Positions 24,676 through 32,634 of a DNA stretch of 64,000 nucleotides are shown here, piece after piece (within the stretch, counting starts at the first letter, position 1; every line of letters starts with the position of its first letter). The notes beneath the pieces are model-generated. The model saw nothing but the letters and a program-made list of their open reading frames with translations. It did no database searches and had not been told where the DNA came from. Source of the DNA: NORP110 sp051251595 (GTDB lineage: Bacteria; Pseudomonadota; Alphaproteobacteria; Rhodobacterales; Rhodobacteraceae); assembly GCA_051251595.1 (NCBI GenBank), contig JBPOFA010000012.1, forward strand, positions 1 to 64,000. The letters run 5' to 3'. Position numbers and translations under genes: made by a program.

Positions 24676-25947
24676 TTAGGCATCCTTTTGCAGGACTGTC
24701 ATAAAGAACCCGTCCATGCCGCCCTTTTCGGCCCAGAAATCAGGTCGAGTCCTGATCCCGAATTCACCGATCCAGTCAGGTGAAATGAACGGTTTGGACA
24801 AGGCCGCACGATCAACAGACATGTCGGAATGGCGGTCTTGGGCGTCTTTGATCTGTTCCTCGCCCTCGTCGATCAGCAAGCTGCAGGTGCAATAGACCAA
24901 TCGCCCGCCGGGTTTCAGCAGGGACCAGGCGTGGTCCAGCATTTGTTCCTGCAGGGCGAAAAGTTCTGGAAAGTTTGTACCGTCTTTTGCATAGGGCAAA
25001 TCTGGGTGACGACGGATCGTACCCGTCGCGGAACAGGGGGCATCCAAAAGAATCGCGTCAAATGCGTCTGCCTGAAACGCTCTGGCATCAGAAACAACCA
25101 GTTCGGCGGTCAGCCCGGTGCGGTCGAGGTTTTCCTTTACCCGCGCCATGCGCCGTTCAGAATCATCAAGCGCTGTGACCTGCGCAGCTGCGGCTGCGAT
25201 CTGCATCGTCTTGCCCCCGGGCGCGGCGCACATATCCAACACGCGTTCGCCCTTTTGCGGGTTGAGCAGCTGAACCGGCATAGAAGCAGCCGCATCCTGC
25301 ACCCACCATTCGCCGATCTGATAGCCGGGCAATCTGGTGACCTGAACCGATTTAGCAATGCGGACAGACCCGTTCGGCAAAAGGCTGCCATCCAACTTGT
25401 CCGCCCAAGATGCGGGGTCAGACTTGACCGTCAGGTCAAGCGCCGCCCCGGCTGTGTGCGCGGCCTCTATCGCCGCAATAACCTGCTTGCCAAAATCCGC
25501 GATCAGCGGTTTGCGCAGCCATTTGGGCAGTTGCGGCATGGGAAGCGTATTCCACTTGTCCGAACCCTCTGCCGCGACTTTGCGCAGGACGGCATTGACC
25601 AGACCGGACATGGATTTGGTCTTGGAATCATGGTTGATGATGTCCACTGCGGAATTGACAACACCATGCGCTGCGGCACCATCCACGCAAAGCTCCACCA
25701 CGCCAAGCCTAAGGGTGTTCATCACAAGGGCGGGTGGCATTTTCCGCAAATGCGGGCCAAGCATCCGGTCAGATCGATCCATCCAACGCAGGCATTCTGT
25801 CGCCAGACGCCCCGTGCGGGCGCGGTCTTCTGGTTCCAGTTTGGCCGTCATTGTTTGCAGGACATCGGACAGCAATTTGCCATCCTCTGTCACGGCACAA
25901 AGGATCTGAACCGCAATCTTGCGAGGGGCTTGGCCGGGTGGGGGCAT
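24676..25947 (-). CDS. rsmB: 16S rRNA m5C967 methyltransferase
   Basis: RsmB/Sun methylates a cytosine in 16S rRNA. The 423-residue protein has the N-terminal NusB-like helical domain, the SAM-binding MCAAPGGKT near residue 239, and the two catalytic-Cys segments DAPCSATG (about 303) and CTCSL (about 356). It starts the long minus-strand cluster and is divergent from the DUF1674 gene. Confidence 0.95.
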   Translation of the reverse strand: MPPPGQAPRKIAVQILCAVTEDGKLLSDVLQTMTAKLEPEDRARTGRLATECLRWMDRSDRMLGPHLRKMPPALVMNTLRLGVVELCVDGAAAHGVVNSAVDIINHDSKTKSMSGLVNAVLRKVAAEGSDKWNTLPMPQLPKWLRKPLIADFGKQVIAAIEAAHTAGAALDLTVKSDPASWADKLDGSLLPNGSVRIAKSVQVTRLPGYQIGEWWVQDAAASMPVQLLNPQKGERVLDMCAAPGGKTMQIAAAAAQVTALDDSERRMARVKENLDRTGLTAELVVSDARAFQADAFDAILLDAPCSATGTIRRHPDLPYAKDGTNFPELFALQEQMLDHAWSLLKPGGRLVYCTCSLLIDEGEEQIKDAQDRHSDMSVDRAALSKPFISPDWIGEFGIRTRPDFWAEKGGMDGFFMTVLQKDA

Positions 25948-26021
25948 GGGTTTTGTTCCTGTTGCGTTACATGCTACGACGTGGCCCTATAGTACGCCTT
26001 TGGCGGGAACAAGGACCAGAC

Positions 26022-26204
26022 ATGCCCGAAACACCCAAAGAAAACGATCTGCCGCCCGCAGCTCAGCGCGCCCTTGCCGAAGCAGAAGAGCGGCGCAAAA
26101 AAGCGGACCAGCAAAAGCGCCCCACAGAACTTGGCGGTCGCGACGGGCCTGAACCCGTGCGCTATGGCGACTGGGAACGCAAAGGGATCGCTGTCGATTT
26201 TTAG
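26022..26204 (+). CDS. DUF1674 / SDHAF4-like protein
   Basis: This small 60-residue protein is highly charged in its first half (AEAEERRKKADQQKR) and ends with the family signature GPEPVRYGDWERKGIAVDF, conserved with the mitochondrial succinate dehydrogenase assembly factor SDHAF4. It probably protects flavinylated SdhA before complex assembly. AAGGA stands 7 nt before the ATG at 26022. It is divergent from rsmB and convergent with dapB (16 bp gap). Confidence 0.9.
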   Translation: MPETPKENDLPPAAQRALAEAEERRKKADQQKRPTELGGRDGPEPVRYGDWERKGIAVDF

Positions 26205-26220
26205 GGCAAGACGTTCCGGC

Positions 26221-27030
26221 CTATAGCCCCAGCACGTCAAACATGTCGTATTCGCCGGGGGCTTTGTCTTGGCCCCACAACGCCGCCTTAAGCGCGCCTT
26301 TGACAAAAAGGTTCCGGTTTGTTGCGACATGACGCAGGACAATCTGTTCCCCTGCCCCGGCAAACATGACCTCATGATTGCCGACAATGTCGCCGCCCCG
26401 GATAGAGGCAAATCCGATATCGCCCCGCTTGCGTGCACCGGTGATGCCGTCGCGCCCACGATCCGAAACGTCGTCCAGCGCCACGCCGCGACCATCCGCC
26501 GCCGCCTGCCCCAGCATCAAAGCGGCCCCAGACGGTGCATCAACCTTTTGATTGTGGTGTTCTTCTAGAATTTCAATGTCAAAATCTTCGTCCAACGCTT
26601 CGGAAACCATTCTGGTCAGTTTTGCGAGCAGGTTCAGCCCGAGGCTCATATTCCCGGCACGAATGATCGGCGCATGGTGGGACGCGGCGCTGATCTTTTT
26701 GAGATCGTCAGCGGACAGCCCTGTTGTCCCGATCACGTGAACCGCGCGGGCCTGTGCCGCAATGGCTGCAAATTCCACGGTTGCCGCAGGGGCTGTGAAA
26801 TCAAGAATGGCTTGCGCCTTTGCAAAGGCAACGACCGGGTCGTGCGTCACGCGTATTCCAAGCTCTGGCGCCTTCATCGCGGTTCCCAGGTCCTGACCGA
26901 TCCAGTCATGACCCTCGCGCTCTACCGCGCCGACAAGTTTCATCTTGTCTGACTCCAAAACTCCGCGCACCAACATCTGGCCCATGCGGCCTGAAACACC
27001 GGTAATGACTACACCTGGCAAATCGCTCAT
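26221..27030 (-). CDS. dapB: 4-hydroxy-tetrahydrodipicolinate reductase
   Basis: DapB makes tetrahydrodipicolinate in lysine and diaminopimelate synthesis. The 269-residue protein has the N-terminal dinucleotide motif ITGVSGRMGQ (about 9-18) and the substrate signature EEHHNQKVDAPSG (about 158). The start at 27030 has AAGGA 9 nt upstream and fits the family; the open frame to 27105 has no support. Confidence 0.96.
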   Translation of the reverse strand: MSDLPGVVITGVSGRMGQMLVRGVLESDKMKLVGAVEREGHDWIGQDLGTAMKAPELGIRVTHDPVVAFAKAQAILDFTAPAATVEFAAIAAQARAVHVIGTTGLSADDLKKISAASHHAPIIRAGNMSLGLNLLAKLTRMVSEALDEDFDIEILEEHHNQKVDAPSGAALMLGQAAADGRGVALDDVSDRGRDGITGARKRGDIGFASIRGGDIVGNHEVMFAGAGEQIVLRHVATNRNLFVKGALKAALWGQDKAPGEYDMFDVLGL

Positions 27031-27125
27031 ATCATTGTTCCTTCTTTCCGGTCGGTTTAACTGGTTGTGTGCAACTAGGCAAAGCCCTGTTGCAACGCGA
27101 CACAAACGGGACTAGTGGAACCGCC

Positions 27126-27536
27126 ATGGGAAAAAATTCGCATAATTCGGGCAAGGGCCCTTCACAGCGACAGTTGCGTGTCGGCGAATTGATCCGCCGC
27201 ACCTTGTCAGAGGTCTTGTCTCGGGGCAATATCCACGACCCGGAACTGAACCGTATGTCTATTACAGTCAGCGAGGTTCGGATTTCGCCGGACCTGCGCG
27301 TCGCGACGGTGTTCGTGCTGCCCTTGGGCGGTGACGGCAGACCAGAGGCGATCGCAGCGCTTAAGCGGAACAACTATGAACTGCGCCGTGCCGTCGGCAA
27401 AGCGATGACGATAAAATACATTCCAGAGCTGCGTTACCTGATCGACGACACGTTCGACCGGCTTGAGGAATCGCGCCGTTTGTTTTCCCAAGACAGCGTT
27501 CGACGCGATATTGAAAAAGAAGACGACGACACATGA
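27126..27536 (+). CDS. rbfA: Ribosome-binding factor A
   Basis: RbfA is a KH-fold cold-shock factor needed for 30S maturation and 16S 5'-end processing. The 136-residue product shows RVGELIRRTLSEVL near residue 19 and the segment VSEVRISPDLR..VFVLP, then PELRYLIDDTFDR. The start ATG at 27126 fits the family; the ribosome site is weak. The stop overlaps truB by ATGA, so the two are coupled, as is common for these ribosome/tRNA genes. Confidence 0.95.
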   Translation: MGKNSHNSGKGPSQRQLRVGELIRRTLSEVLSRGNIHDPELNRMSITVSEVRISPDLRVATVFVLPLGGDGRPEAIAALKRNNYELRRAVGKAMTIKYIPELRYLIDDTFDRLEESRRLFSQDSVRRDIEKEDDDT

Positions 27537-28438
27537 GCCGGCGCAAAAAAGGCCGCGACGTTTCGGGTTGGTTGGTTTTGGACAAACCAGCGGGCATGAC
27601 GTCATCAGCCGTAGTCAACAAAGTCAGATGGGCGTTCGACGCGAAAAAGGCAGGGCATTCCGGCACGCTTGACCCGGATGCAACTGGCGTTTTGGCCGTC
27701 GCTTTCGGCGAAGCAACAAAGACTGTGCCTTTCGTGACAGACGCAATGAAATGCTATGCTTTCACGGTGCGCCTGGGTCAGGCGACCAACACGGACGATG
27801 CCGAAGGTGTCGTGATCTCTGAATCCGAAACCCGCCCGGATGATTCTCAAATCACGGCGGCGCTTTCGGGTTTTGTTGGCGACATCACGCAGATCCCACC
27901 AAAGTTTTCCGCTGTGAAAATTGACGGTGAACGCGCTTACAAACTTGCCCGGGATGGTGAAGATTTCGAAATCGCCGCGCGGCCACTGTTTGTGGAAGAA
28001 CTGAAACTGGTTTCGCGTGACGATGCGGATCATGTGACGCTGGAAATGACATGCGGCAAGGGCGGTTACGTGCGGTCCATCGCCCGTGATCTGGGCGAAG
28101 CCTTGGGATGTTTTGGCCATGTGGTGACTTTGCGCCGTTTGTGGTCCGGCCCGTTTGAACTGGAAGACGCAGTCACGCTTGACCAGATCGAAGAAATGGC
28201 TCGCACGCCAGAGCTGGATCAGTTTTTACACCCGCTAGAGGTCGGATTGGTGGACCTGCCCGAATTGCACTGCACCGCCGAAGCAGCCACGAAACTGCGC
28301 CATGGCAATCCGGGCATGGTGCTGAATTCCAACGTCGAATATGGGGATGAGGCATGGGCCAGTCTGGATGGTCAGGCCGTTGCCGTGGGCGTGTATAAAT
28401 CGGGCGAGCTTGTTCCCAGCCGCGTGTTCAACACCTAA
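27533..28438 (+). CDS. truB: tRNA pseudouridine-55 synthase
   Basis: TruB makes the T-loop pseudouridine 55 of tRNAs. The 301-residue protein begins with SGWLVLDKPAGMTS, has KAGHSGTLDPDATGVL (about 41-56) with the catalytic Asp, and a C-terminal PUA-like region. It is coupled to rbfA by a 4-nt overlap. Confidence 0.96.
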   Translation: MSRRKKGRDVSGWLVLDKPAGMTSSAVVNKVRWAFDAKKAGHSGTLDPDATGVLAVAFGEATKTVPFVTDAMKCYAFTVRLGQATNTDDAEGVVISESETRPDDSQITAALSGFVGDITQIPPKFSAVKIDGERAYKLARDGEDFEIAARPLFVEELKLVSRDDADHVTLEMTCGKGGYVRSIARDLGEALGCFGHVVTLRRLWSGPFELEDAVTLDQIEEMARTPELDQFLHPLEVGLVDLPELHCTAEAATKLRHGNPGMVLNSNVEYGDEAWASLDGQAVAVGVYKSGELVPSRVFNT

Positions 28439-28485
28439 CGGCACGCGCCCTTTGCAACAGGGCTTTGACCGGGTAACACATAGGC

Positions 28486-28992
28486 ATGATCACCCGTTCC
28501 TTTCAAAAGAATGACGCCGCAAGTGTCGCGATCTATTCCGACTGCGAGCGTTACCGCTATTCCCTGACGCGCGTTTGGGACGAGGCGGGGCAAAAGGCCC
28601 TGTTCGTGATGCTGAACCCCTCAACCGCGACCGAAGTTCAGAATGACCCGACCGTGGAACGGTGCGAGCGGCGCGCGCGCGCCTTGGGGTTTGGGGCCTT
28701 TCAAGTCACCAATATTTTCGCCTGGCGCGACACGGACCCCAAGAAGATGCGCAAAGCGGCCGATCCGGTTGGCCCTGAAAATGACGCAGCGATTTTGCAG
28801 GGCTGCGACTGGGCCGATCAGGTGATCTGTGCCTGGGGCACCCATGGGGAACATCTGGGGCGCGGCGAGGACGTGGAACGTCTGGTGCGTGGCACCAAGG
28901 CCGGTCTGTTTCACCTGGGCCTGACCCAAGCGGGCCACCCCAAACACCCGCTTTATATCGGCTACACGCAACAACCTGTCCGCTGGACCTGA
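28486..28992 (+). CDS. DUF1643 domain protein
   Basis: This 168-residue cytosolic protein is of the DUF1643 family: the central FVMLNPSTATEVQNDPT near residues 40-56 and CERRARALGFGAFQVTNIFAWR are the conserved region, followed by WADQVICAWGTHG and the C-terminal HPLYIGY. The function of the family is not known. It follows truB by 47 bp on the same strand, and its stop abuts the stop of the convergent gene within TGATCA. Confidence 0.85.
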   Translation: MITRSFQKNDAASVAIYSDCERYRYSLTRVWDEAGQKALFVMLNPSTATEVQNDPTVERCERRARALGFGAFQVTNIFAWRDTDPKKMRKAADPVGPENDAAILQGCDWADQVICAWGTHGEHLGRGEDVERLVRGTKAGLFHLGLTQAGHPKHPLYIGYTQQPVRWT

Positions 28993-29601
28993 TCACTCAT
29001 ATTCGATCAGAACATTTTCCTCTGTCGCGTGTGTCACGCCCTTCAGAACCGCGACAAGTACGTGGTCAACGTAGATTTCGGAATCCGTGCCCTCTTCATT
29101 GGGTTCCACCGAAACGTCCCCAACCTCGTCGCTGTTTGGTTCTGACATGACGATATTCAGCGTGTCGACTTCTGGGTCGAACCCGTCAATTTGGAAAGGC
29201 TCTGCCGTTTCGATCACGGTGTCATCCTCAACCGTGGGGTCAAGACCTGCGACGGGGTCCGTGCCGGGATCGGGCGGCGCATCGTCATCGTTTGTTGGCC
29301 CCAATCCCTCTACAACAGGCTGATCCGGGTCATTGGGCACATCGTCTTCTATTGTGGGGTCCAGGCCATCCTCATGTGTTGAGGGGTCTGGACCATCCCC
29401 ATGACTGTCCAACAAATCGCCTGGCGGATCAGTGGAGTCGTCGTCGGCAGGGTCAGGTTCATCATCCGGAGGGGGCACCTCATTGCCCGGCAGCATGGCC
29501 AGTGGCAGCAGCCCCAACAGCAAAATCGCGTAAATCACACCAAACCCCTTTATTCCGTAAAAGCGGTGCTTATTAGCATTGAGAGCGGCGGTTCCGGGCA
29601 T
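28993..29601 (-). CDS. Asp/Pro-rich single-span membrane protein
   Basis: This 202-residue protein has a basic N-terminus, one membrane segment (about residues 20-38) and a very acidic linker rich in Asp and Pro. The linker carries degenerate repeats of the form GLDPTxEDD (about 78, 98 and 118). The last 60 residues form a small domain with DTLNIVMSEPNSDEVGDVSV and a VLVAVLKGVT segment, resembling the C-terminal domain found in roseobacter calcium-binding/type I secreted proteins. It is likely periplasmic and may bind Ca2+. The start at 29601 has AGGGA upstream. Confidence 0.72.
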   Translation of the reverse strand: MPGTAALNANKHRFYGIKGFGVIYAILLLGLLPLAMLPGNEVPPPDDEPDPADDDSTDPPGDLLDSHGDGPDPSTHEDGLDPTIEDDVPNDPDQPVVEGLGPTNDDDAPPDPGTDPVAGLDPTVEDDTVIETAEPFQIDGFDPEVDTLNIVMSEPNSDEVGDVSVEPNEEGTDSEIYVDHVLVAVLKGVTHATEENVLIEYE

Positions 29602-29770
29602 GGATTGTCCCTGAAATTTTAGGCGAATTGGTTGGATCTCCCCCAAACGCTGTGAAATATGGTGGGAATTAAAGCTTTGAAATAGAAACACTTTTTCGAA
29701 AACTGTGCCGAACTGCGATTGCTGACATGTCAGGGTTGACTTGACCCGGATTCCGGTTGATTTGTTGCAT

Positions 29771-30034
29771 ATGACAAATCCAGAATCCGACCCCGATCCC
29801 TTGGTGCGAGAGCTTGAGCGGTTGAACAACAGCAACGCAATGGCGCGTCTGAATTCGACGCCTAAAATGATGTTCCATCAGTTGATGCGCGGGCTGGCCT
29901 TTGGGCTGGGCACGGCGATTGGCGCCAGTATTCTGGTCGCTGTGCTTGTCAAAATACTGTCCAACATTGATTTTATCCCAATCGTCGGCCAATGGGCGGC
30001 AGAGATCGCGTCGCAAATCCAGGTCGGACGCTAG
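29771..30034 (+). CDS. DUF5665 small membrane protein
   Basis: This 87-residue protein has a polar, charged N-terminus (NPESDPDPLVRELERLNNSN), a conserved-looking FHQLMRGLAFGLGTAIG segment and a hydrophobic helix to about residue 65. It matches the DUF5665 family of unknown function. The ATG at 29771 is used; TTG at 29741 is in frame but less likely. It lies 138 bp before rpsO. Confidence 0.75.
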   Translation: MTNPESDPDPLVRELERLNNSNAMARLNSTPKMMFHQLMRGLAFGLGTAIGASILVAVLVKILSNIDFIPIVGQWAAEIASQIQVGR

Positions 30035-30172
30035 GCAAAAAAGCTTTCCTTTTCAGCGCAACTCCCCTATACGCCCGCAGTCGCAGGGAAATTCCTTGCA
30101 CGATTCTCCACGGGCCTTGCTGGACGACATCCCGGCCTGCGCCATTAACCCTTGATATAAAAGGAGACCCCG

Positions 30173-30442
30173 ATGTCGATTACTGCTGAAGAAAAACAAC
30201 GCGTCATGAAAGAGTTTGCAACCAAAGAAGGCGACACAGGTTCGCCCGAAGTGCAGGTTGCAATTTTGTCATCGCGCATCGCGACTCTGACAGAGCACTT
30301 CAAGAGCCACAAAAAGGATAACCATTCCCGTCGTGGTCTTTTGATGATGGTGGCTCAGCGCCGCAAATTGTTGGACTATGTTAAAGGCAAAGACGAAGCC
30401 CGCTACCAGTCGCTGATTGAGCGTCTTGGCCTGCGCCGCTAA
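30173..30442 (+). CDS. rpsO: 30S ribosomal protein S15
   Basis: S15 is an 89-residue primary binder of the 16S central domain. The helical protein contains GDTGSPEVQVAILSSRI (about 21-37) and the conserved RRGLLMMVAQRRKLLDYV (about 53-70). AAGGAG stands 7 nt before the ATG. Its usual partner pnp is not adjacent here but lies about 8 kb downstream. A clear terminator follows. Confidence 0.97.
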   Translation: MSITAEEKQRVMKEFATKEGDTGSPEVQVAILSSRIATLTEHFKSHKKDNHSRRGLLMMVAQRRKLLDYVKGKDEARYQSLIERLGLRR

Positions 30443-30472
30443 CGCAAAGCCAAACAAAATCCTACACGACAG

Positions 30473-30498
30473 AACGCGCCCCTCGGGCGCGTTTTTTT
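30473..30498 (+). terminator. Intrinsic terminator after rpsO
   Basis: AACGCGCCC (30473-30481) pairs perfectly with GGGCGCGTT (30485-30493) around a 3-base loop, followed by a T run to 30498. It lies 31 bp beyond the rpsO stop. Confidence 0.93.
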
Positions 30499-30550
30499 GT
30501 GTCCTGCGGGGCAGACCCGGTTTGGCCAACAAAATAAGGGTTTTTGGGGG

Positions 30551-30590
30551 TCGGCAAAGCGTATGCCATGTGTCGGCTAAACGTATGGCA
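30551..30590 (+). repeat. Tandem 18-bp imperfect direct repeat upstream of ndh
   Basis: Two 18-base words, TCGGCAAAGCGTATGCCA (30551-30568) and TCGGCTAAACGTATGGCA (30573-30590), match at 15 of 18 positions and start 22 bp apart, about two helical turns. Within them TGCCAT and ATGGCA also form an inverted pair. The block lies 150 bp upstream of the NDH-2 gene and could be a regulator-binding site. The rest of 30499-30740 has no gene that I can see. Confidence 0.45.
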
Positions 30591-30740
30591 CCTTGTATGG
30601 CCGATTTAAGCGATCGAATGCAGCGTCTTGATCTCGGCCTTGCAATCTGAAACATCTTTGAAGGGTCGCCGATTGCATTTTGACGGTCAAAGGCCATTGC
30701 ATTTAAGAAAAGCCTTTTCTCTGTGTGGAGAGCCTAAACC

Positions 30741-32015
30741 ATGTCCGAGCCAATAAAGAACGTCGTGATTGTCGGGGCTGGGTTTGGCGGTTTGTCAGCC
30801 GCAAAGGAACTGGCAAACGCACCGGTTCAGGTGACTCTGATCGACCAGCAAAACCACCACTTGTTTCAACCCCTGCTTTATCAGGTCGCCACGGCTGCGC
30901 TGACGCCTGCGGAAATCGCGATGCCGATCCGCCATGTGCTGCGCAAACAACGCAATGTCCAGGTGCTGCTGGATACGGTGACAGGCGTCGATAAGGCGAA
31001 ACAGACAGTGACAACTGGAAGCGGCCAGGTGATCCCCTATGACACGCTGGTTTTGGCCACCGGGGCCCGCCACAGTTATTTCGGCAATGATCAATGGGCC
31101 AGATATGCGCCGGGCCTTAAGACGCTGAATGACGCGTCCAAACTGCGTGAAAAGATACTCACCGCATTTGAAAGGGCAGAAATTGTCGCGCGGGACGACC
31201 CGGAGGCGGCCAAGCGCTTTCAGACGATGGTTGTCATCGGCGCAGGCCCAACGGGTGTGGAAATGGCCGGGGCCATGGCAGAGCTGGCGAGTTCGGTGAT
31301 GCGGGACTTTCGCCGGATCAAGGCGGCGGACAATCGGATCATCCTGGTCGAAGGCGGACCGCGCGTTTTGCCCGCTTTCGCAGAAAAGCTGTCAGAGCGC
31401 GCCCGGCGAGATCTGGAAGATCTGGGTGTCGAGGTCTGGACCGACGCTATGGTCAGTGACATCACCCATAACAGCGTGACAACGAATAAGGGCACGATCG
31501 CCTCTCAGACGGTGATCTGGGCCGCCGGGGTTCAAGCCTCCGCCGCTGGAAAATGGCTTGGTCTTCCGACTGGGCGCAGCGGCCATGTGGAGGTTGACGA
31601 AACCCTGCGGCCAGACGGGGTCGAAAACATCTATGTGATTGGGGACACGGCACGCCACGTCGCGAACGGTACCCCGGTGCCTGGCGTGGCGCCAGCGGCC
31701 AAACAGATGGGGATTTATGTCGGCCGCCGCCTGTCCCGGACGGCCAAGGGAGAGGCCCCGGGCAAGGCCTTTAGATACAAGGATTCAGGCGCATTGGCGA
31801 CGATCGGGCGAAACCGCGCGGTTGCTGATATTTTTGGGTTTAAAATGACCGGCTTTGTCGGGTGGGTCCTGTGGGGCGGTGCGCATGTTTTTTTCCTGAT
31901 TGGATTCAGGAATCGCCTGTTTGTCGTGCTCCATTGGATTTGGTCTTATTTGACCTGGCAAAAAGGCGTGCGATTGATCATGCATAAGCCCAAAAACGAA
32001 ACCAAAGAAATTTAA
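30741..32015 (+). CDS. ndh: Type II NADH dehydrogenase-like FAD oxidoreductase
   Basis: This 424-residue flavoprotein is of the NDH-2 family, which oxidises NADH and reduces quinone at the membrane without pumping protons. It has two dinucleotide folds: VVIVGAGFGGLSAAKEL (FAD, about 8-24) and VVIGAGPTGVEMAG (NADH, about 165-178). The FAD-contacting GDTARH stands near 302, and a hydrophobic, aromatic-rich C-terminus (about 365-410) suits monotopic membrane attachment. GGAG lies about 10 nt before the ATG. It stands alone after the direct-repeat block. Confidence 0.92.
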   Translation: MSEPIKNVVIVGAGFGGLSAAKELANAPVQVTLIDQQNHHLFQPLLYQVATAALTPAEIAMPIRHVLRKQRNVQVLLDTVTGVDKAKQTVTTGSGQVIPYDTLVLATGARHSYFGNDQWARYAPGLKTLNDASKLREKILTAFERAEIVARDDPEAAKRFQTMVVIGAGPTGVEMAGAMAELASSVMRDFRRIKAADNRIILVEGGPRVLPAFAEKLSERARRDLEDLGVEVWTDAMVSDITHNSVTTNKGTIASQTVIWAAGVQASAAGKWLGLPTGRSGHVEVDETLRPDGVENIYVIGDTARHVANGTPVPGVAPAAKQMGIYVGRRLSRTAKGEAPGKAFRYKDSGALATIGRNRAVADIFGFKMTGFVGWVLWGGAHVFFLIGFRNRLFVVLHWIWSYLTWQKGVRLIMHKPKNETKEI

Positions 32016-32055
32016 GTGCCGCTTTCCCGGTTACACTGCATCGAGGATCGTCCAA

Positions 32056-32553
32056 ATGGGCAGTGAATTACTTGAAAAACTTGTTACGCTTTGGGTCGTG
32101 ATTGATGCGCTTGGCATCGGGCTGAATTCTTTCCAAGTAGCCGGTGGTATCGTTTTGTTTCTCTTTGCGTTGATCATGACTTTTGGGGACAGCAAACCAG
32201 AACAGGAACGCAAAGAAGTCGAAGAAAACGCCGAAGAGCCAGATGCGCCGATTGTTGGGATTTTCCCATTGGCGGTTCCGTCGTTGGCCTCGCTCGGTGC
32301 GATGTTGGCGATTGTAATGATGACGGACAGTACCGAATACAAGATCCCCGATCAGGCGTTGCCCGCTTTCGTGATGCAAAGTGCCGGCAATGCGTGTGGC
32401 AGCAGGCGTGTCATGCCGGTTTGCAGCCAAAACAACGCAATCCTCACAGATGAAAATTGCGGCAGCGTTGCGCTGCGGGAGTCGCGAAAACAACCCAAAG
32501 GTGAGGAGGCCAAATATCGCACTTTGGCTCGGTTGAGTATTAACGCGTTATGA
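32056..32553 (+). pseudogene. Decayed partial copy of marC
   Basis: The frame is open for 165 codons but is a broken copy of the marC gene at 34841-35479. The first 17 codons match; then 47 codons present in the intact gene are missing in frame, with the joint between two ATTGAT/ATCGAT-like words. The match then resumes at ALGIGLNSFQVAGGI and runs to about 32385, near the shared PDQAL. After that it turns into unrelated, Cys- and charge-rich sequence with no membrane segments. The missing helices and lost C-terminal half make a functional protein unlikely. The stretch 32386-32634 has no recognisable gene. Confidence 0.82.
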
Positions 32554-32634
32554 AGGTATAGACATTGATAGATGAGGTTTTTGCAGCCCCAAAAATAATC
32601 TGGTTTCAAAAGTTTTGGATACAGGAATTTTAGT

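Noticed and set aside
32386..32634. Spacer considered as a transposase remnant
   Set aside because: I could not match either strand to a transposase family or find terminal inverted repeats; it stays unassigned.
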